From an uncultured Oscillospiraceae bacterium (GTDB taxonomy: Bacteria; Bacillota; Clostridia; Oscillospirales; Oscillospiraceae): a stretch of 53,290 bases of DNA. Below the pieces are notes generated by a model, which was not told where the DNA came from, did not search any database, and saw only the letters and a list, made by a program, of their open reading frames with translations. A program made the position numbers and the translations under genes. Below are positions 15,529 through 25,402 of this stretch, piece by piece (positions within the stretch are counted from its first letter, which is position 1; every line of letters starts with the position of its first letter). The DNA lies in assembly GCA_947626495.1 (NCBI GenBank), contig CANQSJ010000017.1, forward strand, positions 1 through 53,290, read 5' to 3'.

Positions 15529-18500
15529 ATGAAAAGACTGATCGCGGCATTGCTGGCGTTTTTGATGATGCTCGGCACGGCCCTTCCCGCCTTTGCGCAG
15601 GAGGAGGTGCCGTCCGGCACGTCTCCATTGTCCGCGGAGGCGACGGAGGAGCCCACGGCGACAGACGAGCCCGCCGAAACGCCGGAGCCGTCGCCCGAGG
15701 CCACGGAGACCCCGACCGTCACCGAGACGCCCGCGCCCACCGAGACGCCGGCCGCCACGGAAGCGGCCGAGCCCACGGCGACGCCGGCGGAGGCGACACC
15801 CGCCGAGGAGCCCACGCAATCGCCGGACGCCATCCTGGAGCCGTCGCCCACGCCGGGTGACCCCCAGGCCATCGGGCCGGTGATCCCCGCCTCCACGGGA
15901 CAGGTGGAGCTGGCGGTCATCATGGCCATGGATCTGAGCGGCAGCGTACCCTCCTTCGAGGCGGTGCTCACCGGCGACGAGGGCCATGTCTACCAGCGCA
16001 CCGTCACGGCCAACGGGGAGAAAGAGAGCTTCGACGATCTGCCGGACGGCACCTATACCCTCTCCGTCACCGGACCGGGCTTCGCCCGCTATGAGCAGAC
16101 CGTTGCCGTGGGCAAGAGCGACGGCGTGCTGCTGCAGCTGTCGGTGGGCCATGTGGCCGGCTTCGACGGCGGCGCCCACTACGGCGTGCTGCGGGTGGGC
16201 GACGTGGACGGCGACGGCGACATCGACGACGCCGACGGCGAGGTGCTGATGCGGGCCGTGGCCGGCGAGGAGGCGGGCGGGTATACCGACCTGAACGCCG
16301 ACGGCGCCGTGACCCTGGCCGACGCGGAATATCTGGCCAAGAGCATGGCTCTGGGCCAGCTTGACGTCGCCCTTCTTCAGGCGACCGAGGCCCACTATGT
16401 CCCGGCTGCGGCCGTTGTCTCCCTGCCCGGGGAGGGAACCCAGGTCCAGGGCATGGAGAATCTCTTCAAGGACAACGGCGAAAAAGTGATCCTCTCCTCT
16501 GCGGACGACAGGCCTCTCTCCGAGGCCCCCCTGGAGGTGGAGTTCAGCATGGCCGAGGGCGCCGAGACCGACGCCATCCTTTTTGAGAATACCAACATCA
16601 CCTCCGGTGAGGTCACCGTCTTTTTGGAGGATGGCACCAGCGCCACCGCCGCCATCGGTGAGGGCGCCGCGCCTGTCGCCATGATCCTGGCGTCCACGGC
16701 CCCCAGCGTGCGGGTGGAGCGGGACGAAGCCGGCAACATCACCGTCGATCTGGGCGGCCAGAAGGCAGTCAAGCGCGTCTCCCTGAAGATCACCGGCACC
16801 GCCGACCAGCAGAACCTCGCCTCCATCTCTCAGGTGGAGTTTGTCAACGGCATGGAGGATCGGATCGGCGAGCCGGATATGAGCGTGCCAGGCAATGTCA
16901 CTGCGACGCCCGGCAGCCGCCAGTTCACCGTGACCTGGACCCCCTGCACCAACATCACCGGCTATGAGGTGAAGGTCACCGCCCCCGGCGGCGAGCCGGA
17001 GACCTATACCCTGGGCGGCACCAGCCTGACGGTCACCAACTATGCCAACGACGAGGTGCTCAACTACACCACCTATACCGTCAGCGTGCGCTCCGTCAAC
17101 GGCGCCTGGACCAGCGACTGGAGCGGGGACGTGAGCGTCCGGCCCGTGCCCTCCGGAAAGCCGGACAAGCCCGACAATGTGACCGCTGTGGGCGCTTATG
17201 AGGCCATCACCGTCAGCTGGAAGGCCATGAAGGACACCTCCAGCTACGACCTCTACTATAAGAAGGAGGGCGACGGCAGCTATACGAAGATCGGCGGGCT
17301 GACCGCGAACAGCTATACCATCACCGGGCTGGACAGCTCCAAGGCCACCACCTACGAGGCTTATGTGGTGGGCAGGAACGAATTCGGCGAGAGCGCGCCC
17401 TCTCTGCACGCCAGCGCCGCCACCGTCACCCTGACCCCCGCGGAGATGCCCCGGTTCAACCTGATCAACCGGGATTCTTCCGGCAAGCCCGGCCGGGACC
17501 ACATCCGCTCCGCCGTCCAGAGCGGCGCCATCATGGCGGCCAGCCCCCTGGACGCGGCGGGCGGCACCGCCTGGGGCACCGTGGACGGCGATCCGGCCTC
17601 CTATTACGAGCGCCGGTCCTGGGACGACGGCGGCTACAACTGGGAGCCCGGCGGCGAGCACGGCCTGACTTATGAGTTCGACGGCGTGTACACCATCGAC
17701 ACCATCGGCATGATGTCCGCGGTGGACAGCAACATGGACTATACCTACATCAAGATCCGCTGGTTCGACGCCGAGGGCAACAGCCACCTCATCGGCCGGG
17801 ATCTGATGTACTGCGAGAAGCGCACCGACAGCCAGAAGAAGACCTATTACTTCCTGCGCCTGCCCTATCCCGTGGACGCCGCGAAGATCCAGATCGGCAC
17901 GGCCCGCTACTGGCCCGGCAACACCAAGGTGAACGTGTCCGAGGTCTACTTCTATGAATACGATCCCCTGAAGCGGGAGATCATGGGGCTCTATGAGGAC
18001 GATCTGCACACCACCCTGAAGCAGAGCGTCACCCTGGAGCTGCTCAACGACCTGAAGAGCCGGATCGAGACGTCTGTGGATAAATTCGGCGAGCCCAACC
18101 CGGATAAGGCCCTGCTCCTGCGGGAGTGGGAGACCGCCATGCAGATCTACAACGAGCAGTTCTCCGGCCGGGTCACCCAGGTCCACACGGGCATCACCGC
18201 CTCCAACGACAATCACGGCTTCGGCGGCCTGAACGCCTGGCAGCCGCTGGGCGTGGTGGCGGCGGCGGGGGAGAGCGTCACCGTCTATGTGGGCAGCAAC
18301 GTGAAGAAGACCGGCGCGGATACCAGCCTGCAGCTGGTGGCCACCCAGTATAACGCCGAGGCCAGCGCCATGAGCAGCGTGATCATCGAGAAGCTGAAGG
18401 TTGGCGCCAACCAGATCGAGATCCCCAAGGTCTGGAAGACCACCGGCGTGGAGTCCGGCGGCGCGCTGTACGTGCAGTATACCGGCTCCGCCGCCTCGGA

Positions 18501-20889
18501 GGAGCGATATGCGGTGCGCGTCAGCGGCGGCACGGCGGTGCCGGTGCTGGATCTGTACGGCATCAGCGACCACAGCCAGCGGCTGGCGCGGGTGCAGCAG
18601 TACCTTACCGACCTGATCGCCTATGCCGACGGCCAGGAGCAGCTGCACAACCGCATCCATCAGGGCGAGGGCTCCGTCAGCAAGGAAGTGGACTACGACT
18701 TCGACGAGCGCACCTGTGTGTTGGGCGCCACGGATATCATGCTGGATACCATGATGCTGTCCCTGCCGGCGAAGCAGATCGTGTCCGGCTGCGGCCGCGA
18801 CGCCGAGACCCTCCTGAGGTCCCTGGACGCCATGGAGAGCATGATGGCCCTGTTCTATCAGCACAAGGGTCTGAACGCCTCGGCCCGGGACGCGGCCGAC
18901 CGCATCCCCAACCGGCATCTGAACATCCGCTACCAGCGCATGTTCTCCGGCGCGTTCATGTATGCCTCCGGCGACCACATCGGCATCGGCTATAACGAGA
19001 CCGCGGGCATGGCCGGCTGCGCCGGCGTGACCGACGACGGCCAGGGCCGGTATGTGTCCGGCGGCTACTTCGGCTGGGGCATCGCCCACGAGATCGGCCA
19101 CGACATCAATCAGGGCAGCTATGCCATCGCAGAGATCACCAACAACTACTTCGCCGTGCTGGCCCAGGCCCATGACGACAACGACAGCGTCCGCTTCGAC
19201 TACGAGAAGGTCTATGAAAAGGTGACCAGCGGCACCAAGGGCCGCGCCGGCAACGTGTTCACGCAACTGGGCATGTACTGGCAGCTGCACCTAGCCTACG
19301 ACACCGGCTGGAACTATCAGACCTACGACGATTACGACGAGCAGCTGCGCAGTCTGTTCTTCGCCCGGGTGGATACATACGCCCGCAACCCCGCCAAGGC
19401 CCCCAAGCCCCAGGGCATCGCCCTCTCGCTGGAGGGCGCGAATGTGGACCAGACCCTGATGCGCCTGGCCTGCGCCGCGGCGCAGCGGGATATCCTGGAC
19501 TTCTTCCAGCGCTGGGGCATGACCCCCGACGCGGGGACCGTGGCGTACGCCTCCCAGTTTGAAAAGGAGACCCGCGCCATCTACTACGTCAGCGACGACT
19601 CCCGCCGCTATACCCTGGAGACGGGCGGCAAGAGCAAGCTGGACGGGGCCGGCACCACCCCGGCGGTGGGCCAGGTCACCGTGCAGGTGGACCCGGACGA
19701 GGCCAATAAGGTGGACATTGCCATCGCCGACGGAGGCGTGGTGCCCGCCGACGAGGTGCTGGGCTATGAGATCGTCCGCTGCACCATCTCCAGCGGCGCG
19801 GCGGAAAAGCGCACCGTGGGCTTTACGACGGAAAACAGTTTCTCCGACGTGATCCTGGCGATGAACAACCGCACCGTCTACTACGAGATCACGCTGGTGG
19901 ACAAGTATCTGAACCGCTCCGCGCCTGTTGTGACGGAGCCGGTGAAGGTCCGGCACGAGGGCAATCTGGACAAGACCTATTGGACCGTTTCCACCACCGG
20001 CCTCACGGCCGAGGCCGACGAGACCGGCGGCACCGAGGAGCTGCCCGAGATCGTGCTGGAGGACTCCGCCAAGCGCCTCATCGACGGCAAGGAGGCCACG
20101 GAGTATACCGCTCAGGTGGGGGAGAACGCCAGCATCCTGATCGAACTGAACGACACCCAGGTGATCACCGGCTTCAAGTATAAGGCCGGGTCCGGGACCC
20201 CCATCGGCGGGTACCTGGTGGACGTGCTCCAGGCCGGACAGTGGGTCCGGGTGGACGAGGGCGAACTGAACGGCGACAAGACCGTTTACTTCTCCAACGC
20301 GGAGGGCCGCTACGTGAGCACCTACGCCGCCAGCGCCGTGCGTCTGAGCCTCACCGCCCAGGCCGGCCAGACCGTCACGGCGGCGGAGCTGGATCTGCTG
20401 GGTCTGACGGGAGACGACGTGAACTTCCGCCAGACGGAGGACGGAGCGGCGGCCGCCGTGGGCTATCTTGCCCGGGACTTCCAGTACGGCGACGAGGAGG
20501 ACGAGGTGATCCCCCAGGGCTCGCTGGTGTTCACCGGCAGCTATAAGGGCAACGCTGCTTACAACGTGGTGGTGCTCTACGACCAGGACGGCAAGATCGT
20601 TGCCGCTCACCACGCCGACGGCAGTCTGCGGGCCGACCAGATCATCATGGCCCCGGTGCCTGCCACCGGCAACATCAAGGATGTCACAGACGGCACGTGG
20701 ATCTACTGGATCTATCCCGAGGATCTGGACGGCTATGTACTGCCCCAGAAGGTCCGCGCGGAACTGTACAGGGTGAACAACGCCCGGACCAACGAGGGCG
20801 AGCGGCTGGTGAGCGACAGCCTGTTCGTGACCATGCCGGAGCACCCCGGCAGCATTGACCTCAGCGGCGCCGGCATCGGCGTAGGCTGA
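15529..20889 (+). CDS. Secreted M60-like (enhancin/mucinase) metalloprotease with dockerin and FN3 domains
   Basis: 1786 residues. Order: signal peptide (1-23, cut after AFA); Thr/Pro/Glu-rich linker (about 25-120); a small beta-sandwich X-like domain (about 124-215); a type I dockerin with two calcium loops, DVDGDGDIDDAD near 225-236 and DLNADGAVTLAD near 253-264; an unassigned beta domain; two fibronectin type III domains (about 450-540 and 545-640); a discoidin-like domain (about 645-815); the M60 region, with HEIGH (H1187, E1188, H1191) and a gluzincin glutamate E1202; then C-terminal beta and discoidin-like domains to the end. M60 proteases attack mucin-type glycoproteins, so host or dietary mucin is the likely target. 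Start ATG 15529 has GAGGTG upstream. The anchored neighbour follows 16 bases later. Confidence 0.88.
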   Translation: MKRLIAALLAFLMMLGTALPAFAQEEVPSGTSPLSAEATEEPTATDEPAETPEPSPEATETPTVTETPAPTETPAATEAAEPTATPAEATPAEEPTQSPDAILEPSPTPGDPQAIGPVIPASTGQVELAVIMAMDLSGSVPSFEAVLTGDEGHVYQRTVTANGEKESFDDLPDGTYTLSVTGPGFARYEQTVAVGKSDGVLLQLSVGHVAGFDGGAHYGVLRVGDVDGDGDIDDADGEVLMRAVAGEEAGGYTDLNADGAVTLADAEYLAKSMALGQLDVALLQATEAHYVPAAAVVSLPGEGTQVQGMENLFKDNGEKVILSSADDRPLSEAPLEVEFSMAEGAETDAILFENTNITSGEVTVFLEDGTSATAAIGEGAAPVAMILASTAPSVRVERDEAGNITVDLGGQKAVKRVSLKITGTADQQNLASISQVEFVNGMEDRIGEPDMSVPGNVTATPGSRQFTVTWTPCTNITGYEVKVTAPGGEPETYTLGGTSLTVTNYANDEVLNYTTYTVSVRSVNGAWTSDWSGDVSVRPVPSGKPDKPDNVTAVGAYEAITVSWKAMKDTSSYDLYYKKEGDGSYTKIGGLTANSYTITGLDSSKATTYEAYVVGRNEFGESAPSLHASAATVTLTPAEMPRFNLINRDSSGKPGRDHIRSAVQSGAIMAASPLDAAGGTAWGTVDGDPASYYERRSWDDGGYNWEPGGEHGLTYEFDGVYTIDTIGMMSAVDSNMDYTYIKIRWFDAEGNSHLIGRDLMYCEKRTDSQKKTYYFLRLPYPVDAAKIQIGTARYWPGNTKVNVSEVYFYEYDPLKREIMGLYEDDLHTTLKQSVTLELLNDLKSRIETSVDKFGEPNPDKALLLREWETAMQIYNEQFSGRVTQVHTGITASNDNHGFGGLNAWQPLGVVAAAGESVTVYVGSNVKKTGADTSLQLVATQYNAEASAMSSVIIEKLKVGANQIEIPKVWKTTGVESGGALYVQYTGSAASEERYAVRVSGGTAVPVLDLYGISDHSQRLARVQQYLTDLIAYADGQEQLHNRIHQGEGSVSKEVDYDFDERTCVLGATDIMLDTMMLSLPAKQIVSGCGRDAETLLRSLDAMESMMALFYQHKGLNASARDAADRIPNRHLNIRYQRMFSGAFMYASGDHIGIGYNETAGMAGCAGVTDDGQGRYVSGGYFGWGIAHEIGHDINQGSYAIAEITNNYFAVLAQAHDDNDSVRFDYEKVYEKVTSGTKGRAGNVFTQLGMYWQLHLAYDTGWNYQTYDDYDEQLRSLFFARVDTYARNPAKAPKPQGIALSLEGANVDQTLMRLACAAAQRDILDFFQRWGMTPDAGTVAYASQFEKETRAIYYVSDDSRRYTLETGGKSKLDGAGTTPAVGQVTVQVDPDEANKVDIAIADGGVVPADEVLGYEIVRCTISSGAAEKRTVGFTTENSFSDVILAMNNRTVYYEITLVDKYLNRSAPVVTEPVKVRHEGNLDKTYWTVSTTGLTAEADETGGTEELPEIVLEDSAKRLIDGKEATEYTAQVGENASILIELNDTQVITGFKYKAGSGTPIGGYLVDVLQAGQWVRVDEGELNGDKTVYFSNAEGRYVSTYAASAVRLSLTAQAGQTVTAAELDLLGLTGDDVNFRQTEDGAAAAVGYLARDFQYGDEEDEVIPQGSLVFTGSYKGNAAYNVVVLYDQDGKIVAAHHADGSLRADQIIMAPVPATGNIKDVTDGTWIYWIYPEDLDGYVLPQKVRAELYRVNNARTNEGERLVSDSLFVTMPEHPGSIDLSGAGIGVG

Positions 20890-20905
20890 GAGGGAGGAGC
20901 GAGCC

Positions 20906-22108
20906 ATGACGAAACGTATCCATAAGATCCTGTTCCCGGCGCTGGTCCTGCTGGGCCTTGCGCTGGTGCTGACGCTGAGCCCGCACGCCCTGGCGGCGGA
21001 GGGCGCCGGCGCGGCGGACGACGTGCTCATCGCGGAGGACGGCACCGTGACGCTCCGCTCCGATCACGCGGCGGCGGAGGGCATCAGCTCCGTGCAGCTG
21101 AAGCTCACCGCCGAGGCGGCGGACGGGGAGAGCCTGGGCTTTTCCTTCAGCGAGGCGCTGGAGGGGCGTCTGACCAAGGCGGCGGCGACGGAGGACGGGC
21201 TCTATCTCTACATCGCCGGCGCTCAGCCTCTGATGAGCGGCGGGGCGGATCAGCTGGTCCTGGGCGCCGTTACCGGCGCGCAGCCCGGGAGCATCGCCCT
21301 GGAGGAGGGTTCCCTGGCGTATGTCTACGGCCGTCGCACGGCGGTGCAGACCGTCCCGGCGAGGGCAGAGGCCGATCCGGAGGAGACGGACCAGCCCGGG
21401 AGCGGCGGGGCTCCGTCCGCACCGGTCGTCCCCCAGGCGACCGCCGAGCCCGACCCTGTGCAGGCCATTCGGGAGGAACTGCAGATCCAGCTGGACCGGG
21501 TGAGCGCCGCCTACGATCTGGGCGCCGGAAACAAGGACAACTACACGCCTGAGAGCTGGGATGTGCTGATGACAGCCATCGACCGGGCGGTGAGTCTGCT
21601 GGCGGATGAGACCGCCACCGAGGAAGACCTGAACGGCGCTTTGAGCCAGCTGCTGGCGGCGGTGGACGCGCTGGTACCTGCCGGCCGCGCCGAGCTGGAG
21701 GCCGCACTGGAGCAGGCCCGCTCCTTTGACGGCTCCGGCTATACCGCCGACAGCTTTGCCGCTCTCCAGGCGGCCATCGCCGAGGCGCAGGAGGCCCTTG
21801 ACGCCGCCGGGTCCGACGGCGCCCGCTGGGCCGACGCCAAAGCGAAGCTGGAGCGGGCTATGGACGGGCTGATCCCCCAAGTGGAGGCGGACAGCAACGG
21901 CGATGTGATCCATGACGGCGCGGACAGCGGCGTTGGCGACGGGTCCGGCGCCCGCTCCGCTTCCACGCCCACGCCCACCGGGTCGTCCGGCGGGCCCCAT
22001 TCGCCCAGCACCGGCGATGAGACCGCTCTGATCCCCTGGGTCCTGATGCTGGCTCTGTCCGCCGCGCTGCTGGCGACGCTGGCCCTGCGCCGGAGAGGAT
22101 ACCGCTGA
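20906..22108 (+). CDS. Sortase-anchored surface protein with FIVAR repeats and a possible cohesin
   Basis: 400 residues. Signal peptide MTKRIHKILFPALVLLGLAL...ALA (about 1-32). Residues 35-145 form a beta-rich domain with a cohesin-like look (LYLYIAGAQPLMSGG, LVLGAVTG, LEEGSLAYVYG); this is my reading, not certain. Helical FIVAR-type repeats lie at about 190-330 (NYTPESWDVLMTAIDRA, YTADSFAALQAAIAEA). The C-terminus has SPSTG, a hydrophobic stretch and RRRGYR, a sorting signal of the S/P-P-x-T-G type used by class-B/D-like sortases in clostridia. Being 16 bases after a dockerin protease, it may hold that enzyme on the wall. GGAGGAG precedes the ATG. Confidence 0.75.
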   Translation: MTKRIHKILFPALVLLGLALVLTLSPHALAAEGAGAADDVLIAEDGTVTLRSDHAAAEGISSVQLKLTAEAADGESLGFSFSEALEGRLTKAAATEDGLYLYIAGAQPLMSGGADQLVLGAVTGAQPGSIALEEGSLAYVYGRRTAVQTVPARAEADPEETDQPGSGGAPSAPVVPQATAEPDPVQAIREELQIQLDRVSAAYDLGAGNKDNYTPESWDVLMTAIDRAVSLLADETATEEDLNGALSQLLAAVDALVPAGRAELEAALEQARSFDGSGYTADSFAALQAAIAEAQEALDAAGSDGARWADAKAKLERAMDGLIPQVEADSNGDVIHDGADSGVGDGSGARSASTPTPTGSSGGPHSPSTGDETALIPWVLMLALSAALLATLALRRRGYR

Positions 22109-22122
22109 TATCGCGCAATTTT

Positions 22123-22152
22123 GACCGCCCGCGGCACCGTCCGCGGGCGGTC
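22123..22152 (+). terminator. Terminator-like hairpin after the surface-protein operon
   Basis: Perfect 12-bp stem GACCGCCCGCGG/CCGCGGGCGGTC, loop CACCGT; the T-run is short. Confidence 0.65.
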
Positions 22153-22161
22153 CTTCGCGCA

Positions 22162-22190
22162 TTGAAAACCGGTCCGATCTGTACTATAAT
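22162..22190 (+). promoter_or_regulatory. Sigma-A promoter for the UvrD-type helicase gene
   Basis: TTGAAA at 22162-22167, 17-base spacer, TATAAT at 22185-22190. Confidence 0.75.
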
Positions 22191-22270
22191 CGGTTACGGA
22201 AGGCGCAAGTCCGTTTTTTTGGACAGCCGATGTGCTGTTATGTACCTATCACCTTTTGGGAGGCGGTGCA

Positions 22271-24433
22271 ATGGATCTGAGCAAACTCAACGCCGCGCAG
22301 CGGGCGGCGGTCACCACCACGGAGGGATTCGTGCGCGTCATCGCCGGGGCGGGTTCCGGCAAGACCCGGGCGCTGACCTACCGGTTCGCCTACCTGGTGA
22401 ATGATCTGGGCATCCTGCCGGGGAATATCCTGTGCGTCACCTTCACCAACAAGGCGGCCAATGAGATGCGCCAGCGCATCCACAACCTGACCGGCGACAG
22501 CGATACCGGCTATATCAACACCTTCCACGGATTCTGCGTGTCCGTGCTGCAGGAGGACAGCTATGCTGTGCAGTACCCCAAGAGCTTTCTGGTGCTGGAC
22601 AACTCCGACATCGACGCCATGCTGCGCATCATCTACGAGGAGCGGGGGCTGAGCCTGCGGGACATGACCTTCGCCAGGGCACGGGACATGATCGAGATCC
22701 TCAAGCTCTTCAAACGGCCGGATTATTATCTGGATATGCTCAATATGGACCTGGACGCCCTCCGGCAGAAGTATGAGCAGGCGACCAGCGCCCAGGATAT
22801 CATCTTTTACGGATATCTCTACCAGGAGAAGAAGTGCTTCGGCCTGGATTACAACGACCTCATCATCTTTACGCTGCACATCTTCCGGCAGAACGAGGAT
22901 ATCCGTCTGAAGTGGCAGAAGCGGCTGGAATACATCATGATCGATGAGTTCCAGGACATCGACGCTATCCAGTATGAGCTGATGCAGGCGCTGTGCGGCT
23001 ACCACAAGAACCTTTTTATCGTGGGCGACCCGGACCAGACGATTTACACCTGGCGGGGAGCGAACGTGCGGTATCTGCTGGATTTCGACCGGCAGTTTCC
23101 CGGCACGAAGACCATCATGATGATGGAGAACTACCGCTCCACACCCCAGATCCTGGCGGCGGCCAACAGCCTCATCGGCCGAAACCGCACCCGCATCGAA
23201 AAGGATCTCATTCCCGTGCTGCCGTCGGGGGAGAGCGTGCTGTGCCACTGCGGGAAAACCGCCGAGGAGGAGGCGTCGTGGATGGCCGGCGAGATGCGCC
23301 GGCTCCACGAGGACGAGTCCGTGCCCTATCGGGACATGACGGTGCTCTACCGGGCCCATTACGTGACCCGGCCGGTGGAGGATGTGCTGCTGCGGGAGAA
23401 GATCCCCTACGCCATTTACAGCGGCGTGCCCTTTTTCGGGCGGACGGAGATCAAGGACGCCCTCAGCTATCTGCGCATGATCGCCTACAAGGACGACCTG
23501 GATTTCCGGCGGGTGGTGAACAGTCCCAAACGGAACATGGGCCAGCGGCGGATGAAATTCCTGGAGGAGACGGCGGCACGGGAGAGCTGCACGCTCTACC
23601 AGGCCCTGACACGGCATCTGGACGATGAGGTATTCAAAGGGACAAAGGCGTCCGCCTTCGTGGGGCTCATCGAGACCTTCGCCGCCGATTACGCTCTGCG
23701 GCCGGTGTCGGAGGTGCTCAGCGCGATCCTCAACGACAGCGGATATGAGCTGACCCTGCGCACCGAGGGGGCCCAGGAGCGGCTGGACAACCTGGCGGAG
23801 CTGAAGCAGTCGGTGTACGAGTATGAGACGACCTGCGGCGAGGAGGCCGGGCTGGAGCACTATCTCAGCCACGTGGCCCTGTTCACCAACGCCGACGGGG
23901 CGGAGGCGGGGGACAAGGTAAAGCTCATGACCGTCCACGCGGCCAAGGGCCTGGAATTTCCGTACGTGTTTCTGTGCGGGATGAACGAGGGGGTATTTCC
24001 CTCCCGGCGGACCCGGACGCTGCCCGCCATGGAGGAGGAGCGGCGGCTGGCCTTCGTGGCCATGACCCGGGCGGAAAAGCGGCTGTACCTCACCGAGGCG
24101 GAGGGCCGGAACCTGGACGGCTCGCCCCGGTATCCCTCCCGGTTCGTGCTGGACATCGACCCGGCGCTGTTGGAGTACACCGATCCGCCCCGGGAGGGGC
24201 TCATAGCGGAGGCCCGGGAGTACATCGCGGGCAGCGAGCGCGCTCTGCCGGAGGGCGGGGAGAGAGACGCCTTTCCGGTGGGGACCCGGGTGGAGCACGA
24301 GGTGCTGGGCCCCGGCACGGTGGTGGAGATAGACGCGGACAAAGGCGCCCTTATGGTGAAATTCGACGCCGTGGCCACGCCCCGGGCCATCTCCTTCCGG
24401 GCGAAGCTGAGGCGGCTGGAGGACCGGCCGTGA
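22271..24433 (+). CDS. UvrD/PcrA-family ATP-dependent DNA helicase
   Basis: 720 residues, superfamily 1A 3'-5' helicase. Motif I VIAGAGSGKTRALTYR near residue 22, motif Ia CVTFTNKAANEMRQR, motif II DEFQDID, motif III GDPDQTIYTWRGA, motif IV MENYRST, motif V MTVHAAKGLEFPYVF, motif VI VAMTRAEKRLYL; the C-terminal VEHEVLGPGTVVEI resembles the PcrA/UvrD tudor-like tail that touches RNA polymerase. Acts in DNA repair and removal of bound proteins. The ATG 22271 follows GGAGGCGG; the frame's earlier start at 22232 lacks a ribosome site. It is slightly shorter than classic PcrA, so it could be a paralogue rather than the main one. Confidence 0.88.
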   Translation: MDLSKLNAAQRAAVTTTEGFVRVIAGAGSGKTRALTYRFAYLVNDLGILPGNILCVTFTNKAANEMRQRIHNLTGDSDTGYINTFHGFCVSVLQEDSYAVQYPKSFLVLDNSDIDAMLRIIYEERGLSLRDMTFARARDMIEILKLFKRPDYYLDMLNMDLDALRQKYEQATSAQDIIFYGYLYQEKKCFGLDYNDLIIFTLHIFRQNEDIRLKWQKRLEYIMIDEFQDIDAIQYELMQALCGYHKNLFIVGDPDQTIYTWRGANVRYLLDFDRQFPGTKTIMMMENYRSTPQILAAANSLIGRNRTRIEKDLIPVLPSGESVLCHCGKTAEEEASWMAGEMRRLHEDESVPYRDMTVLYRAHYVTRPVEDVLLREKIPYAIYSGVPFFGRTEIKDALSYLRMIAYKDDLDFRRVVNSPKRNMGQRRMKFLEETAARESCTLYQALTRHLDDEVFKGTKASAFVGLIETFAADYALRPVSEVLSAILNDSGYELTLRTEGAQERLDNLAELKQSVYEYETTCGEEAGLEHYLSHVALFTNADGAEAGDKVKLMTVHAAKGLEFPYVFLCGMNEGVFPSRRTRTLPAMEEERRLAFVAMTRAEKRLYLTEAEGRNLDGSPRYPSRFVLDIDPALLEYTDPPREGLIAEAREYIAGSERALPEGGERDAFPVGTRVEHEVLGPGTVVEIDADKGALMVKFDAVATPRAISFRAKLRRLEDRP

Positions 24434-24457
24434 CGGCCCGGCGGAAAGACGGATGGC

Positions 24458-24481
24458 GGCCGCTGCCCTTCGGCAGCGGCC
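24458..24481 (+). terminator. GC-rich hairpin after the helicase gene
   Basis: GGCCGCTGCC/GGCAGCGGCC with a CTTC loop, without a T-run; a weak terminator at best. Confidence 0.4.
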
Positions 24482-24494
24482 GTGCTGGCTCCAT

Positions 24495-24523
24495 TTGACT
24501 TTTGGCGGCGGAGAGGGTACAAT
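24495..24523 (+). promoter_or_regulatory. Sigma-A-type promoter for dapF
   Basis: TTGACT at 24495-24500, 17-base spacer, TACAAT at 24518-24523. Confidence 0.7.
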
Positions 24524-24559
24524 TTTCGGTGCCGGGAGAAGGCGGAAAGGAGAATGAGC

Positions 24560-25402
24560 ATGGATTTTTGGAAAATGAACGGGGCGGGGAACGACTTTAT
24601 CATCATAAACGACATGGCCGCGCGCATCCCGGACGGGAAGCTGGGTGATCTGGCCAGGACGCTCTGCGAGAGGCGGCTGTCCATCGGCGCCGACGGGCTG
24701 ATGGTGGTGCGCCCGGCCCAGGCCGATGGGGATTACCGGATGGTGTTTTTCAACTCCGACGGCTCGGAGGGAGAGATGTGCGGCAACGGTGCCCGGTGCA
24801 TCTGCCGCTACGGCTATGAAAATGGCCTGGCGGGGGGCACCCAGCGGGTGGAGACCGTCTCCGGCACGGTGACGGGCACGCGCATCGACAAGCGCCAGTA
24901 TCGGGTGCGGCTCAACGACCCCTCGGTGCTCGAGCCGGACTATCCCGTCCAGGTGGACGAGGTGAGCTATCCCTGCGCCTATGTGGAGCTGGGAACGCCG
25001 GGGCTGCCCCACGCCGTCGTGCCCTATCCGGGCCTTAAGGACGCCGACGAGGACGCGCTGCGCCGGCTGGGCCGCGCGCTGCGGTACCATCCCGCGTTCC
25101 CCAAGGGAGCCAACGTGACTTTTTTTGAATTTGCGGACGACGGCGGCCTGCACGCCCGGACCTATGAGCGGGGCGTGGAGGACTTCACCCTGGCCTGCGG
25201 CACCGGCGCGGCCTCACTGGTAGCGGCGCTGACGGCGCTGGAGCGGGTGGACGGCTGGGACGTGCCGGTACGTATGCCCGGCGGGACCCTCACCGTGACG
25301 GTGGAACGGGACGGGGACGGCAGCTATCAGACGCTGCTGCTCACCGGCCCCACCAACGTCGTCTGCAAGGGGACCGTCACCGACGAGGAACTGACGATAT
25401 GA
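24560..25402 (+). CDS. dapF: Diaminopimelate epimerase
   Basis: 280 residues. Interconverts LL- and meso-diaminopimelate for peptidoglycan and lysine. Both catalytic cysteines are present, in GEMCGNGARC and LACGTGAA; the N-terminus WKMNGAGNDFIII is a family signature. ATG 24560 is preferred over ATG 24554 because AAAGGAGA at 24546-24552 is correctly spaced only for the former. The stop overlaps the S66 peptidase start by four bases. Confidence 0.95.
   Translation: MDFWKMNGAGNDFIIINDMAARIPDGKLGDLARTLCERRLSIGADGLMVVRPAQADGDYRMVFFNSDGSEGEMCGNGARCICRYGYENGLAGGTQRVETVSGTVTGTRIDKRQYRVRLNDPSVLEPDYPVQVDEVSYPCAYVELGTPGLPHAVVPYPGLKDADEDALRRLGRALRYHPAFPKGANVTFFEFADDGGLHARTYERGVEDFTLACGTGAASLVAALTALERVDGWDVPVRMPGGTLTVTVERDGDGSYQTLLLTGPTNVVCKGTVTDEELTI

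Noticed and set aside
15460-19290. A 1276-codon open frame on the minus strand inside the M60 gene
   Set aside because: It is opposite a clearly coding, domain-rich gene; its translation is low-complexity (Gly, Ala, Val, His, Leu-rich), typical of the antisense frame of high-GC codons, and no ribosome site fits.
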